DNA of 5,827 nucleotides from Thermoanaerobaculia bacterium (GTDB taxonomy: Bacteria; Acidobacteriota; Thermoanaerobaculia; Multivoradales; UBA5704), in NCBI GenBank assembly GCA_030150965.1, contig JASLEW010000077.1, forward strand, positions 1 through 5,827, in the 5' to 3' direction. The notes under the pieces are model-generated. The model ran no database searches. It was given only the letters and a program-made list of their open reading frames with translations, and was not told the DNA's origin. Both the position numbers and the translations under genes were made by a program. Of the stretch, positions 1-5,827 are shown one piece after another. Every line of letters begins with the position of its first letter. Positions within the stretch are counted from its first letter, which is position 1.

Positions 1-398
1 GGCGGCAGCGCCTGGGGCGGGCGCCGGACCCCGGGGCCGCGCAGAGGCATTACGAGGAGGCCGTGGCCGTCTATCGCGAGCTGGACGAGCCGCTCCGGCT
101 GGCCCACACGCTGCGGCACCTCGGCGACGTGCACCAGGAGGCCGGACGGCCCGCCCTGGCCTCGCCCTATTATGACGAGGCGCTGGCGATCTACCGCGGC
201 AACGAGCGTACCGACCCTCTCGATCTCGCCAATGCCATCCGCAGCGCTGCCATCCTGGAGGAGTCGGCCGGCAGGGCCGAGGCCGCTGGGCGCCTGTGGC
301 GGGAGGCGCACGATCTCTACGCGGCCGGCGGCGTGGCGGCGGGGGTCGCCGAGGCGGCCGCCCATCTCGGGAAAGCGCGCGCAGAGCTGTCAGGTTGA
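1..398 (+). CDS. TPR-repeat protein, C-terminal part (5' truncated by window edge)
   Basis: The frame is open from the left edge (first full codon at 3) to a TGA at 396-398, giving 131 visible residues. The GTG at 63 is an internal codon, because the TPR pattern already runs before it (AAQRHYEEAVAVYREL). About three TPR-like helix pairs follow: LAHTLRHLGDVHQEAGRPAL with SPYYDEALAIYR, then LANAIRSAAILEESAGRAEA with AGRLWREAHDLYAAGG, then a shorter final helix pair ending in ARAELSG. The phrases LRLAHTLRHLGDVHQEAGR, YDEALAIYR and LDLANAIR match, from memory, a small soluble TPR family common in Acidobacteriota and related soil bacteria. TPR proteins are protein-interaction scaffolds; no enzymatic residues are visible and the partner is unknown. 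The gene converges on the minus-strand gene ending at 434, with 35 bases between them. Third positions are almost all G or C, as expected for a native high-GC gene. Confidence 0.88.
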   Translation, partial: RQRLGRAPDPGAAQRHYEEAVAVYRELDEPLRLAHTLRHLGDVHQEAGRPALASPYYDEALAIYRGNERTDPLDLANAIRSAAILEESAGRAEAAGRLWREAHDLYAAGGVAAGVAEAAAHLGKARAELSG

Positions 399-433
399 CG
401 CTGTGCCGACAGGACTCGGCGGCGGTGCCACCA

Positions 434-1303
434 TTATTCGCGGCGGGGAGCAGGGCGGTCCGCCGCTGGCGCACGGCGCCGCTCCAGGCGGCGGAGGTGG
501 GCGTGCCACATGGCGGCCTTGGCGCGGCTTGCGGCGACGACCTCGGGTGCGATGGTGGGTCTGGCCGGAGCGGCGGGTAGGGGTGCGGCAGCCGCGGCCT
601 GGGCGCGGCGGCGGGCGGCCAGGGGATCGACGGCCGCCCGCGCGCCGCAGGCAGGGGGCAGCTTGGGGCCCAGGCTCACCAGGTCGGGAGCGCCGGCGGT
701 GAAGCGGGACTGCTGCCACCAATCGCCGCCGACCGGGTCCTGCCAGGTGACATAGCCGTTGGCCAGGAGCTCGCGGGGCGCGGTGATGCGCCCGGTGTAG
801 CAGTACTGCACGCCGCCGCTCGCCAGGGGATCGTAGTAGCGCGGGGTGCAGTAGTCGGAGACGAAGATACCGTTGATCGTGTAGGTCGAGTCGCCGATCG
901 GGTCGGCCACCTCGACGAGGAACTCGACGCGCCCCTGGTCGGGTTTGGGGGAAGGGCCGGCGACGGTGCGGTTGCCGTAGGGATCGACGAGCATCTCCAG
1001 GGCCTCGTGGCTCGCGACGACGGACCAGCCGGATCCGGCGGTGACGAGGGCGAGCGGCTGGCCCCGAGGGTCGCAGTGGGTGCCGGCGGCGTCCACCTCG
1101 ATGTCGTCCTTGACGATGATGGGCCAGAAGCCCGGGGGAACGTCCTCCAGGCGGGGGAAGGCGCTGAGCGTGCCCTGGACGTCCCAGTGCTGGGTGAGGT
1201 CGCGGGCGATCTGCTTCTGGATGGCGGCGGCGACGCTGGCCAGCTCCGAAAAGGCCAGGGAGGGGGCCTCCGAGACGAGGGCGAGATGGACGGGCAGCGA
1301 CAT
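434..1303 (-). CDS. Uncharacterised soluble protein with HExxE motif
   Basis: The frame has 289 codons, from ATG at 1303-1301 to TAA at 436-434. No signal peptide or membrane segment is visible, so it is probably cytoplasmic. The first ~215 residues look like a folded domain. Its best landmark is SHEALEMLVDPYGN (residues 98-111), with H99, E100, E103 and D107, followed by RVEFLVEVADPIGD (125-138) and a Trp/Tyr-rich part with NGIFVSDYCTPRYYDP and YVTWQDPVGGDWW. From memory this matches a widespread hypothetical family with 'HE-LE-L-DP' and 'VSDF-TP-F-DP' signatures. The HExxE spacing could bind a metal, but the third His of classical HExxH zincins is absent, so peptidase activity is not claimed. 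Residues ~220-289 are an Ala/Arg/Pro-rich, probably disordered tail. No convincing Shine-Dalgarno precedes the ATG. It starts 27 bases after the upstream lipoprotein gene and probably depends on that transcript, perhaps by translational coupling. Confidence 0.82.
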   Translation of the reverse strand: MSLPVHLALVSEAPSLAFSELASVAAAIQKQIARDLTQHWDVQGTLSAFPRLEDVPPGFWPIIVKDDIEVDAAGTHCDPRGQPLALVTAGSGWSVVASHEALEMLVDPYGNRTVAGPSPKPDQGRVEFLVEVADPIGDSTYTINGIFVSDYCTPRYYDPLASGGVQYCYTGRITAPRELLANGYVTWQDPVGGDWWQQSRFTAGAPDLVSLGPKLPPACGARAAVDPLAARRRAQAAAAAPLPAAPARPTIAPEVVAASRAKAAMWHAHLRRLERRRAPAADRPAPRRE

Positions 1304-1330
1304 GGCGGCTGGCTCTGGAGGCGTCTGCGC

Positions 1331-2143
1331 TCAGGGATTGGCGCCCGGCTCGAAGTCGATGCTGGTGATCGGGTGGATCTCCCAGGCAGTCGTCGGGCGC
1401 TGGCCCTCCGGTCCCACGGTGCCCGGCTTGTGATCGATGTCGTAGAAGATCGAGCCCTTGATATGAACCTGGATCGGCGGATCGAAATGGCTGTAGCCGG
1501 TGCCGGGCAGGGAGTCGCCGAAGAAGCTTTTGAAGGCATCGCGGACGGCCATGAGGCTCTGGCGGGAGGCTCCCTCGGGCAGGCCCGAGACCTCGGCGTT
1601 GAGGAAGGCGGGAGCATGGTCGGGGGCGGCGCCCAGGATGCAGTGGAAGTCGTTGTCCGACTCCTTGGCCGAGGCGTAGAGGTAGGCGGTGACCTCGACC
1701 GCGTGCTGCTCCTCGTCGGTGCGCGGATCGTCGGGGGCCTTGGTGATCGGCGGCTGGTGGTTCAACATCTGATCGTCGGGCACCAGGAGGGACGAGGCGA
1801 GGAGGCTTTCGATGTCGGCGAAGGTCTGCGGCTGCGAGTCGTCCACCGGCGAAGTCTTGGCGTCGCGGCGGTCGGTGCCGTGGAAGTTGTCCGGGCTGGG
1901 CTTGCCGAAGGCAGCGGTGGGCGGGGCGAAGGGCTCGACGGCCAGGTCGGTCTCGCCACGGTTGGTGACGGTGTAGGAGCGGCCCGACTTGGCCGAGACG
2001 AGGGTGCCCGTGGGTGAGGAGGTAGCCGGGGTGGCGGCGACGGGGGGCTGCCGGGTGGCGCAGCCCGCCGCGAGCAGGGCCAGGGCGGTCACGGACGCCA
2101 GAGCAGCCAGCGGCACCAGAAGGCTGTGCGAGGCGGGTCTCAT
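1331..2143 (-). CDS. Predicted lipoprotein of unknown function
   Basis: The predicted protein has 270 residues, from ATG at 2143-2141 to TGA at 1333-1331. I prefer this start to an in-frame ATG at 2179 because GGAGGG lies 4 bases upstream and because it gives a proper signal peptide: MRP, a hydrophobic stretch SLLVPLAALASVTALALLAA, then a lipobox LAAGC with C28 as the lipidated residue. Ala at +2 would favour outer-membrane sorting under the E. coli Lol rule. Residues ~30-145 are Pro/Ser/Asp-rich and look like a flexible tether. The conserved-looking part is residues 150-266: EVTAYLYASAKESDNDFHCI, LNAEVSGLPE, VHIKGSIFYD and WEIHPITSIDF. This arrangement (D-H with hydrophobics, Ala-Glu, G-x-F-x-D, E-x-H-P) resembles, from memory, a family of small exported hypothetical proteins ending in 'ELHP'; I cannot name an activity. 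It is the first gene of a two-gene minus-strand unit and is divergent from the large NTPase gene. Confidence 0.85.
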   Translation of the reverse strand: MRPASHSLLVPLAALASVTALALLAAGCATRQPPVAATPATSSPTGTLVSAKSGRSYTVTNRGETDLAVEPFAPPTAAFGKPSPDNFHGTDRRDAKTSPVDDSQPQTFADIESLLASSLLVPDDQMLNHQPPITKAPDDPRTDEEQHAVEVTAYLYASAKESDNDFHCILGAAPDHAPAFLNAEVSGLPEGASRQSLMAVRDAFKSFFGDSLPGTGYSHFDPPIQVHIKGSIFYDIDHKPGTVGPEGQRPTTAWEIHPITSIDFEPGANP

Positions 2144-2147
2144 TCTT

Positions 2148-2153
2148 CCCTCC
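2148..2153 (-). promoter_or_regulatory. Ribosome binding site of the lipoprotein gene
   Basis: On the minus strand the sequence reads GGAGGGAAGAATG. The purine block GGAGGG lies 4 bases before the ATG at 2143. This is a near-consensus Shine-Dalgarno at a workable spacing, and it decides the start in favour of 2143 over the upstream in-frame ATG at 2179. Confidence 0.75.
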
Positions 2154-2288
2154 GATCTTGAATGAGAGGATGCTATCACATGGTGAGGGCAACCGATTCG
2201 ACCAGCAACTGCATCTCGGCTGCTCCGGCAGCGTTTGCCTGATCCGCCACGTCGGTTGAGGCTACTATTCTCCTTGCGGCGTAGTTTG
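2154..2288. promoter_or_regulatory. Divergent intergenic region, presumed to hold both promoters
   Basis: This is the gap between two divergently oriented genes (lipoprotein leftward, NTPase rightward), so both promoters are expected here. I found no convincing sigma-70 pair. On the plus strand TTGAGG (2256-2261) and TACTAT (2263-2268) are present but not properly spaced relative to each other or to other partner hexamers. No operator-like long inverted repeat was seen. The call rests on gene arrangement, not on promoter motifs. Confidence 0.4.
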
Positions 2289-2294
2289 AAAGGA
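2289..2294 (+). promoter_or_regulatory. Candidate ribosome binding site of the NTPase gene
   Basis: AAAGGA lies 10 bases before the GTG at 2305, slightly far but usable; a second purine run, GAGAG (2296-2300), is closer. An in-frame TGA at 2287-2289 limits the gene to starts after it. The GTG at 2305 is the first start codon after that stop and gives an N-terminus (V/M-DELIGKEHRSI) typical of the region just before a STAND Walker A motif. Confidence 0.45.
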
Positions 2295-2304
2295 TGAGAG
2301 ATTT

Positions 2305-5300
2305 GTGGATGAGCTCATAGGTAAAGAGCACCGGTCCATCGTGGATCATCTCTCCGGTCCTTGGTGGTCCGGCGGGCCACCGGTGTGTTTCCTCGAGGGC
2401 TTCCCAGGGGTGGGCAAGTCCAATGCGATTGTGCCGTCGCTCCGTTCGCGCGTCGTGGGGCGGGGAGCGAAGACCATCATTGTCGGCATGCCCGAGCCAG
2501 GCGCCTCCCAGCTCGACGACCTCCTGTTGGATCTGGCGCAGGAGCTCTCGATCGAAGGCATCTCGGATCTTGCGGACGCGATCGACCGTGGAGGCTCCAC
2601 GGAATCGCTACTCCTCGCCTTCCAAAGAGTCCTCGCTCGTCCCCTGCTCATCGTCTGGGACGAGTTTCAACGGGCGCTCGATACCACGAACGGACAGCCA
2701 CTTGGGTCCTTCGAGACCCTGCTGAACCGGGTCGCACGCCGGCGTGAGCAGCCCGGTCGCCTGCTGCTACTGACCAACCGCAACCCCCGGCGCGGCCGCT
2801 GGTCGGATCCACACCGGTTCGTTGATCTGCGCGCCTTCGATCCGGCCGATGGCATGGAGTTTCTCGGCCGCTGCCTGCTCGACGCTGGACGAGAGCGGGA
2901 GGTGCCCCGAGAGCGGCGTTCCGACGTGGTCCAATGGGTTGGTGGGAATCCCCGTGCGCTCAAACTTTTGGTTGCGGCGCTGTTTGGGTCCTCCCTGGAT
3001 GACCTGATCGGTCTTCGGCCCGAGACCTGGGAGGCGCGCGATCGAGAGGTCTCGCTCGCCCTCGTACAGGACCTCGAACGGGAGCTGCTTGCGAAGGTTC
3101 TGGAGCAGCTGGACCCGGAAGCCCGCCGGCTGCTCTATCAGGCTTCGGTCTTTCGCAAGTCGATGAAGCGGGATGCGCTGGAGATCCTCTCTCCTTCGGC
3201 TGCACGGGCAGAGGTGTTACTGAGAGAGCTGCTTGATCGCTTCCTGATCGAGCACCACCGCGGGCAGTACATGCTCAATCCCGTGGCCCAGGAAGTGGCG
3301 CGAAACAAACTCGCTTCCGATGCGGCTCTCCACAAGAGCGCGCACAAGCTCGCGGGGGCCCACTACGCTCGGGGATTCAAGGCCAGGGAGGTTAAGGGCG
3401 GCGGCGGGCGCTTGGGAGGGCACTTCGTCGAAGCTCGCTATCATTTGGTTCAAGCGGACCAGGAGGCGGACCTCGACCAGATCGCCCGGAAGTTCACGGC
3501 TCACCTCCAGGCCCAGATCAGCTTTGCGTCGCCCGTACCGGCCGACCCGAGGGTGCGGGAAGAGCGGATCGCTGTGCTCTCGGCTCTCCTGGAAGAGCCC
3601 GGAGCCAGGGGTCTCGAGCATCACCTGGCCCGCTGCCTCAGGGCGCGGGGCCATCCTCAGGATGCTGAGAGAGCCCTCCGCCACTCCCGGCGCGCGACCG
3701 GACCTCAGGCACCTCCCGAGTCGTGGACCCTTCGCATCGATCTCGAGCGGGAAGTGGCAGGTCCGGAGGCTGCCCTGCGAGCCACACGAGAAGGCTTGAG
3801 GTGGGTAGGTAAAAAGGCGGATCTCTACCTCGCTGGCGCCCGTGTACTGGGCGGCGCAGATCGAGTCGAGGCCGCCCTCGAGCTTCTGCGCGAGGGAATT
3901 GGGAAGGTCCCCGCGGACAAGGACCAAGCTTCCCTTTACCAAGCCGCTGGCGAGATGCTGGAGCGTCAGGGGAAGCTGGCCGACGCGGTTGAGCTTCTGC
4001 GCGAGGGGATCGGGAAGGTCCCCGCGGACAAGGACCAAGTTTCCCTTTACCAGGCCGCGGGGGAAATGCTGGAGCGTCAGGGGAACTTGGCCGAGGCAGT
4101 TGAGCTTTTGCGCGAGGGAATCGGGAAGATCCCCGCGGACAAGAACCAGGTATCTCTTTACCAGGCCGCTGGGGAGATGCTGGGGCGTCAGGGGAGGCTG
4201 GCCGAGGCAGTTGAGCTTCTGCGCGAGGGAATCGGGAAGGTTCCCGCGGACAAGAACCAATTTTCCCTCTACCAGGCCGCTGGGGAGATGCTGGGGCGCC
4301 AAGGAAGAGTGGAGGATGCCCTTGATCTTCTTACGCAAGCCATGTCTGCGATCCCCCGCATCAACCGTCCCGGTATTGTTGAGGCTGCAATAAACCTTTG
4401 CGCCGCTGCAAGGAGCAGCGACCGGCTGCTCGCAATGCTCGAAGCAAAGGGCACAGCTGCCTTGGACGCCAATTTCCAGGGAGCGCTGGCCCGCGTCGTT
4501 CTCCTGCAGATCTCGGGCGACTGGCTGACTGCAGCCGAGATGGCCAAGGCTGCCCGGCGCAGCGCCCCCAGCTATCTACCGCTAGCAATCCAGGAGGCAT
4601 TTTCCTGGCTTTGCGTTGGTCGTGCCCTCGAAGCGCGCGAGGCACTTAGGAGGTTTCCTAATGAGATCGAGCATGGAAAGGAGATCGCGGCCACCTGGCT
4701 GTCTGCCTTCGTGGCAATCCGATGTGGTGACCTCGATGCCTTCCGAACGTACTACGCCAGCTACTTGGGCCGGTCCTCCGACGAGATCTCTGTTCCGGCC
4801 GAAATCGACCTGCTCCACCTCTGGGATGCGCCTGGTCCCTTGTCTTCTCGACACCCTGCTTACTATTATCCAACCCTTCCGCCAAGCCTTACAGGTCTGA
4901 GCCAGCCGGTTACACGCTCCCCGAGTGCCGGCTCGGTCCTTGCCAAGGAGCTTGCGACTCTGTCGCCGACCGAGGACCGACTTCGTGGCAACGGAGAGCC
5001 ATCAAAGGGAGCTCTCTCGTTCCTGTTGGTTGCGACCGAGTGGAGATCAAAACATGGCGGGCTTTCGACCTTGAACCGGGAGCTGGCCACCGCGCTCGCA
5101 CAGGCGGGGCACCGCGTGGCTTGCCTGGTGCGAGAGCTTTCCAAAGAAGAGGTCCAGGACGCCCGGAAGAACGAAGTTTCGCTGGTTGAGGTGACTCCTC
5201 TTCCAGGTGCCTATCCGACCGCCGCGCCGGTCCTGCCAACAAGACTTCCCGCGGAGTTTCACCCGGACGTGGTTATCGGGCACGGACGCATCACCGGCCC

Positions 5301-5827
5301 CGCCGCCCTTGCACTGGTGAACGATCGATTTCCCGGGGTGCCCCGCGTCCACATGATCCACATGGCGCCGGGCGAGATCGAGTGGTTCAAGGGAGAGGAG
5401 GGCGGCGCGGCCCGGGCAGTAGAAAGGGAGAGACTGGAACTCGATCTCGCGGAGAGAGCCGCACTCGTCGTCGCGATAGGTCCTCGCCTCACTCGGGAGG
5501 CCGCGAATCTTCTGGCTTCGAGGCCCGGAATGCCGCGGGTTGTCCGCCTCGATCCTGGTCTACGGATCTTGGAAACCCGCCTGCCCCCGCCCGGCTTGCA
5601 GGTCCTGGTGATCGGGCGGACCGAGGACGGTGATCTGAAGGGTCTCGACATCGCTGCCCGAGCCCTGGCCACTCTACCGAACGTCCACCGACCTCTGGAG
5701 AGTGAGCCGGTGCTGGTGGTGCGGGGAGCGCCTCGGGGCACCGGCGACCGCCTGCAGAAGCAGCTCCTCGAGATCGCCCATGTGCCACGTGACCGCATCC
5801 GTGTGCGGGAGTATTCTCCCGATTCCG
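2305..5827 (+). CDS. STAND-type P-loop NTPase with TPR repeats and C-terminal glycosyltransferase-4-like domain (3' truncated by window edge)
   Basis: The frame is open from GTG 2305 to the edge, 1174 residues without a stop. Domains in order: (a) NTPase, residues 1-~220, with Walker A GFPGVGKS (32-39; K38, S39), Walker B LLIVWDE (114-120; D119, E120), a sensor-like strand LLLLTNR (153-159) and GGNPRAL (213-219), the STAND 'GxP' landmark; (b) helical/winged-helix-like region, ~220-345; (c) EARYHL (376-381) opening a helical TPR region, with degenerate repeats to ~520, four near-identical 37-residue TPRs (523-670) and more divergent helices to ~840; (d) Pro/Ser-rich linker, ~842-902; (e) GT-B/GT4-like domain from 903, with TEWRSKHGGLSTLNRELATA (911-930), VVIGHGRITG, VHMIHMAPGEIEWFK, LVVAIGPRL and a second Rossmann start VLVIGRTEDGDLKGLD (1100-1115). 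R1105 and K1112 sit where GT4 enzymes hold the donor phosphates. In STAND proteins, ligand sensing by repeats triggers NTP-dependent oligomerisation and effector activation. Here the GT-like module is the inferred output. Ligand, target and activity are unknown. Confidence 0.93.
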   Translation, partial: MDELIGKEHRSIVDHLSGPWWSGGPPVCFLEGFPGVGKSNAIVPSLRSRVVGRGAKTIIVGMPEPGASQLDDLLLDLAQELSIEGISDLADAIDRGGSTESLLLAFQRVLARPLLIVWDEFQRALDTTNGQPLGSFETLLNRVARRREQPGRLLLLTNRNPRRGRWSDPHRFVDLRAFDPADGMEFLGRCLLDAGREREVPRERRSDVVQWVGGNPRALKLLVAALFGSSLDDLIGLRPETWEARDREVSLALVQDLERELLAKVLEQLDPEARRLLYQASVFRKSMKRDALEILSPSAARAEVLLRELLDRFLIEHHRGQYMLNPVAQEVARNKLASDAALHKSAHKLAGAHYARGFKAREVKGGGGRLGGHFVEARYHLVQADQEADLDQIARKFTAHLQAQISFASPVPADPRVREERIAVLSALLEEPGARGLEHHLARCLRARGHPQDAERALRHSRRATGPQAPPESWTLRIDLEREVAGPEAALRATREGLRWVGKKADLYLAGARVLGGADRVEAALELLREGIGKVPADKDQASLYQAAGEMLERQGKLADAVELLREGIGKVPADKDQVSLYQAAGEMLERQGNLAEAVELLREGIGKIPADKNQVSLYQAAGEMLGRQGRLAEAVELLREGIGKVPADKNQFSLYQAAGEMLGRQGRVEDALDLLTQAMSAIPRINRPGIVEAAINLCAAARSSDRLLAMLEAKGTAALDANFQGALARVVLLQISGDWLTAAEMAKAARRSAPSYLPLAIQEAFSWLCVGRALEAREALRRFPNEIEHGKEIAATWLSAFVAIRCGDLDAFRTYYASYLGRSSDEISVPAEIDLLHLWDAPGPLSSRHPAYYYPTLPPSLTGLSQPVTRSPSAGSVLAKELATLSPTEDRLRGNGEPSKGALSFLLVATEWRSKHGGLSTLNRELATALAQAGHRVACLVRELSKEEVQDARKNEVSLVEVTPLPGAYPTAAPVLPTRLPAEFHPDVVIGHGRITGPAALALVNDRFPGVPRVHMIHMAPGEIEWFKGEEGGAARAVERERLELDLAERAALVVAIGPRLTREAANLLASRPGMPRVVRLDPGLRILETRLPPPGLQVLVIGRTEDGDLKGLDIAARALATLPNVHRPLESEPVLVVRGAPRGTGDRLQKQLLEIAHVPRDRIRVREYSPDS
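3871..4314 (+). repeat. Four tandem 111-bp repeats encoding 37-residue TPR units
   Basis: The copies are 3871-3981, 3982-4092, 4093-4203 and 4204-4314, all in frame inside the NTPase gene; a strongly diverged fifth unit starts at 4315 (DALDLLTQAM). By hand alignment, neighbouring copies differ at about 13-15 of 111 bases (roughly 86-88 % identity). The protein core is LLREGIGK, then PADK, then SLYQAAGEML and RQG. Most base differences are third-position synonymous. Amino-acid variation falls at unit positions 1 (A/D/E/E), 13 (V/I), 18 (D/N), 20 (A/V/V/F), 31 (E/G) and 35 (K/N/R/R). The helix pattern (Y-xx-AAG, A-V-x-LL, P) is that of a TPR with a loop three residues longer than the usual 34. 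Confidence 0.95.

Noticed and set aside
63..398. GTG at 63 as the start of a separate small TPR gene
   Set aside because: The frame and the TPR helix pattern continue upstream to the window edge, and no ribosome site or stop separates them.
405..420. Small hairpin (gccga / tcggc, 6-base loop) between the convergent genes
   Set aside because: It has only 5 base pairs and no T-tract on either strand; too weak to call a terminator, though its position between convergent stops is suitable.
1007..2017. A 336-codon plus-strand frame
   Set aside because: It is opposite the two minus-strand genes, with a Gly/Val/Arg/Asp-rich composition and no recognisable domain; a GC-rich antisense shadow.
2144..2179. 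Upstream ATG at 2179 as the lipoprotein start
   Set aside because: It would put 12 extra residues before the signal peptide, whereas the ATG at 2143 has a near-perfect Shine-Dalgarno and gives a standard lipoprotein signal.
390..2192. A 600-codon minus-strand frame spanning both minus-strand genes
   Set aside because: Its product is low-complexity Arg/Gly/Pro, typical of a shadow frame in GC-rich DNA. It overlaps two frames with a lipobox, a good ribosome site and structured motifs.
2309..2318. Perfect 10-bp palindrome ATGAGCTCAT at the NTPase start
   Set aside because: It is inside the coding region, single and short; expected by chance and not matched to a known operator.
2294..2320. Short open frame ATG to TAG (8 codons) overlapping the NTPase GTG start
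   Set aside because: It could act as a leader peptide, but it has no independent support and short frames like this arise by chance.
3217..4338. A 373-codon minus-strand open frame with its own repeats (LVLVRGDLPDSLAQKLN type)
   Set aside because: It lies wholly opposite the NTPase gene, and its repeats are just the antisense reading of the 111-bp TPR array. The plus-strand frame has recognisable domains throughout.

Overview
The window is GC-rich bacterial DNA with densely packed genes. The GC-biased third positions, a Sec/lipobox lipoprotein and the protein families present suggest a high-GC Gram-negative such as Acidobacteriota or Myxococcota. That is a guess from family resemblance; no rRNA, tRNA or housekeeping gene is present to fix the taxon.

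Layout. (1) Positions 1-398, plus strand: the 3' end of a tetratricopeptide-repeat (TPR) protein that starts outside the window. (2) Positions 434-2143, minus strand, converging on gene 1: a two-gene unit made of a predicted lipoprotein (1331-2143), then 27 bases later a soluble, uncharacterised protein with an HExxE motif (434-1303). The two reading frames are in the same phase, separated by one TGA and nine sense codons. (3) Positions 2144-2304: a 161-base divergent intergenic region holding the ribosome binding sites of both neighbours. (4) From 2305 to the right edge, plus strand: one very large open frame (1174 codons visible, no stop).

The large gene is the notable one. Reading from its GTG start, it encodes a STAND-type P-loop NTPase (Walker A at residues 32-39, Walker B 114-120, GGNPRAL motif 213-219), a winged-helix-like region, and a TPR region. 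The TPR region contains four near-identical 37-residue repeats, also visible as a 111-bp tandem DNA repeat at 3871-4314. A helical spacer and a Pro/Ser-rich linker follow, and then the first part of a GT-B-fold, family-4-like glycosyltransferase domain from residue 903. A stop codon just upstream rules out an N-terminal effector domain, so the glycosyltransferase-like module, or something beyond the window, is the likely output domain. This resembles NTP-dependent signalling or conflict (defence-like) proteins, but no function is demonstrated by the sequence alone.

How the genes work together: the minus-strand pair looks co-transcribed. Nothing visible ties it functionally to the divergent NTPase gene or to the TPR gene on the left.
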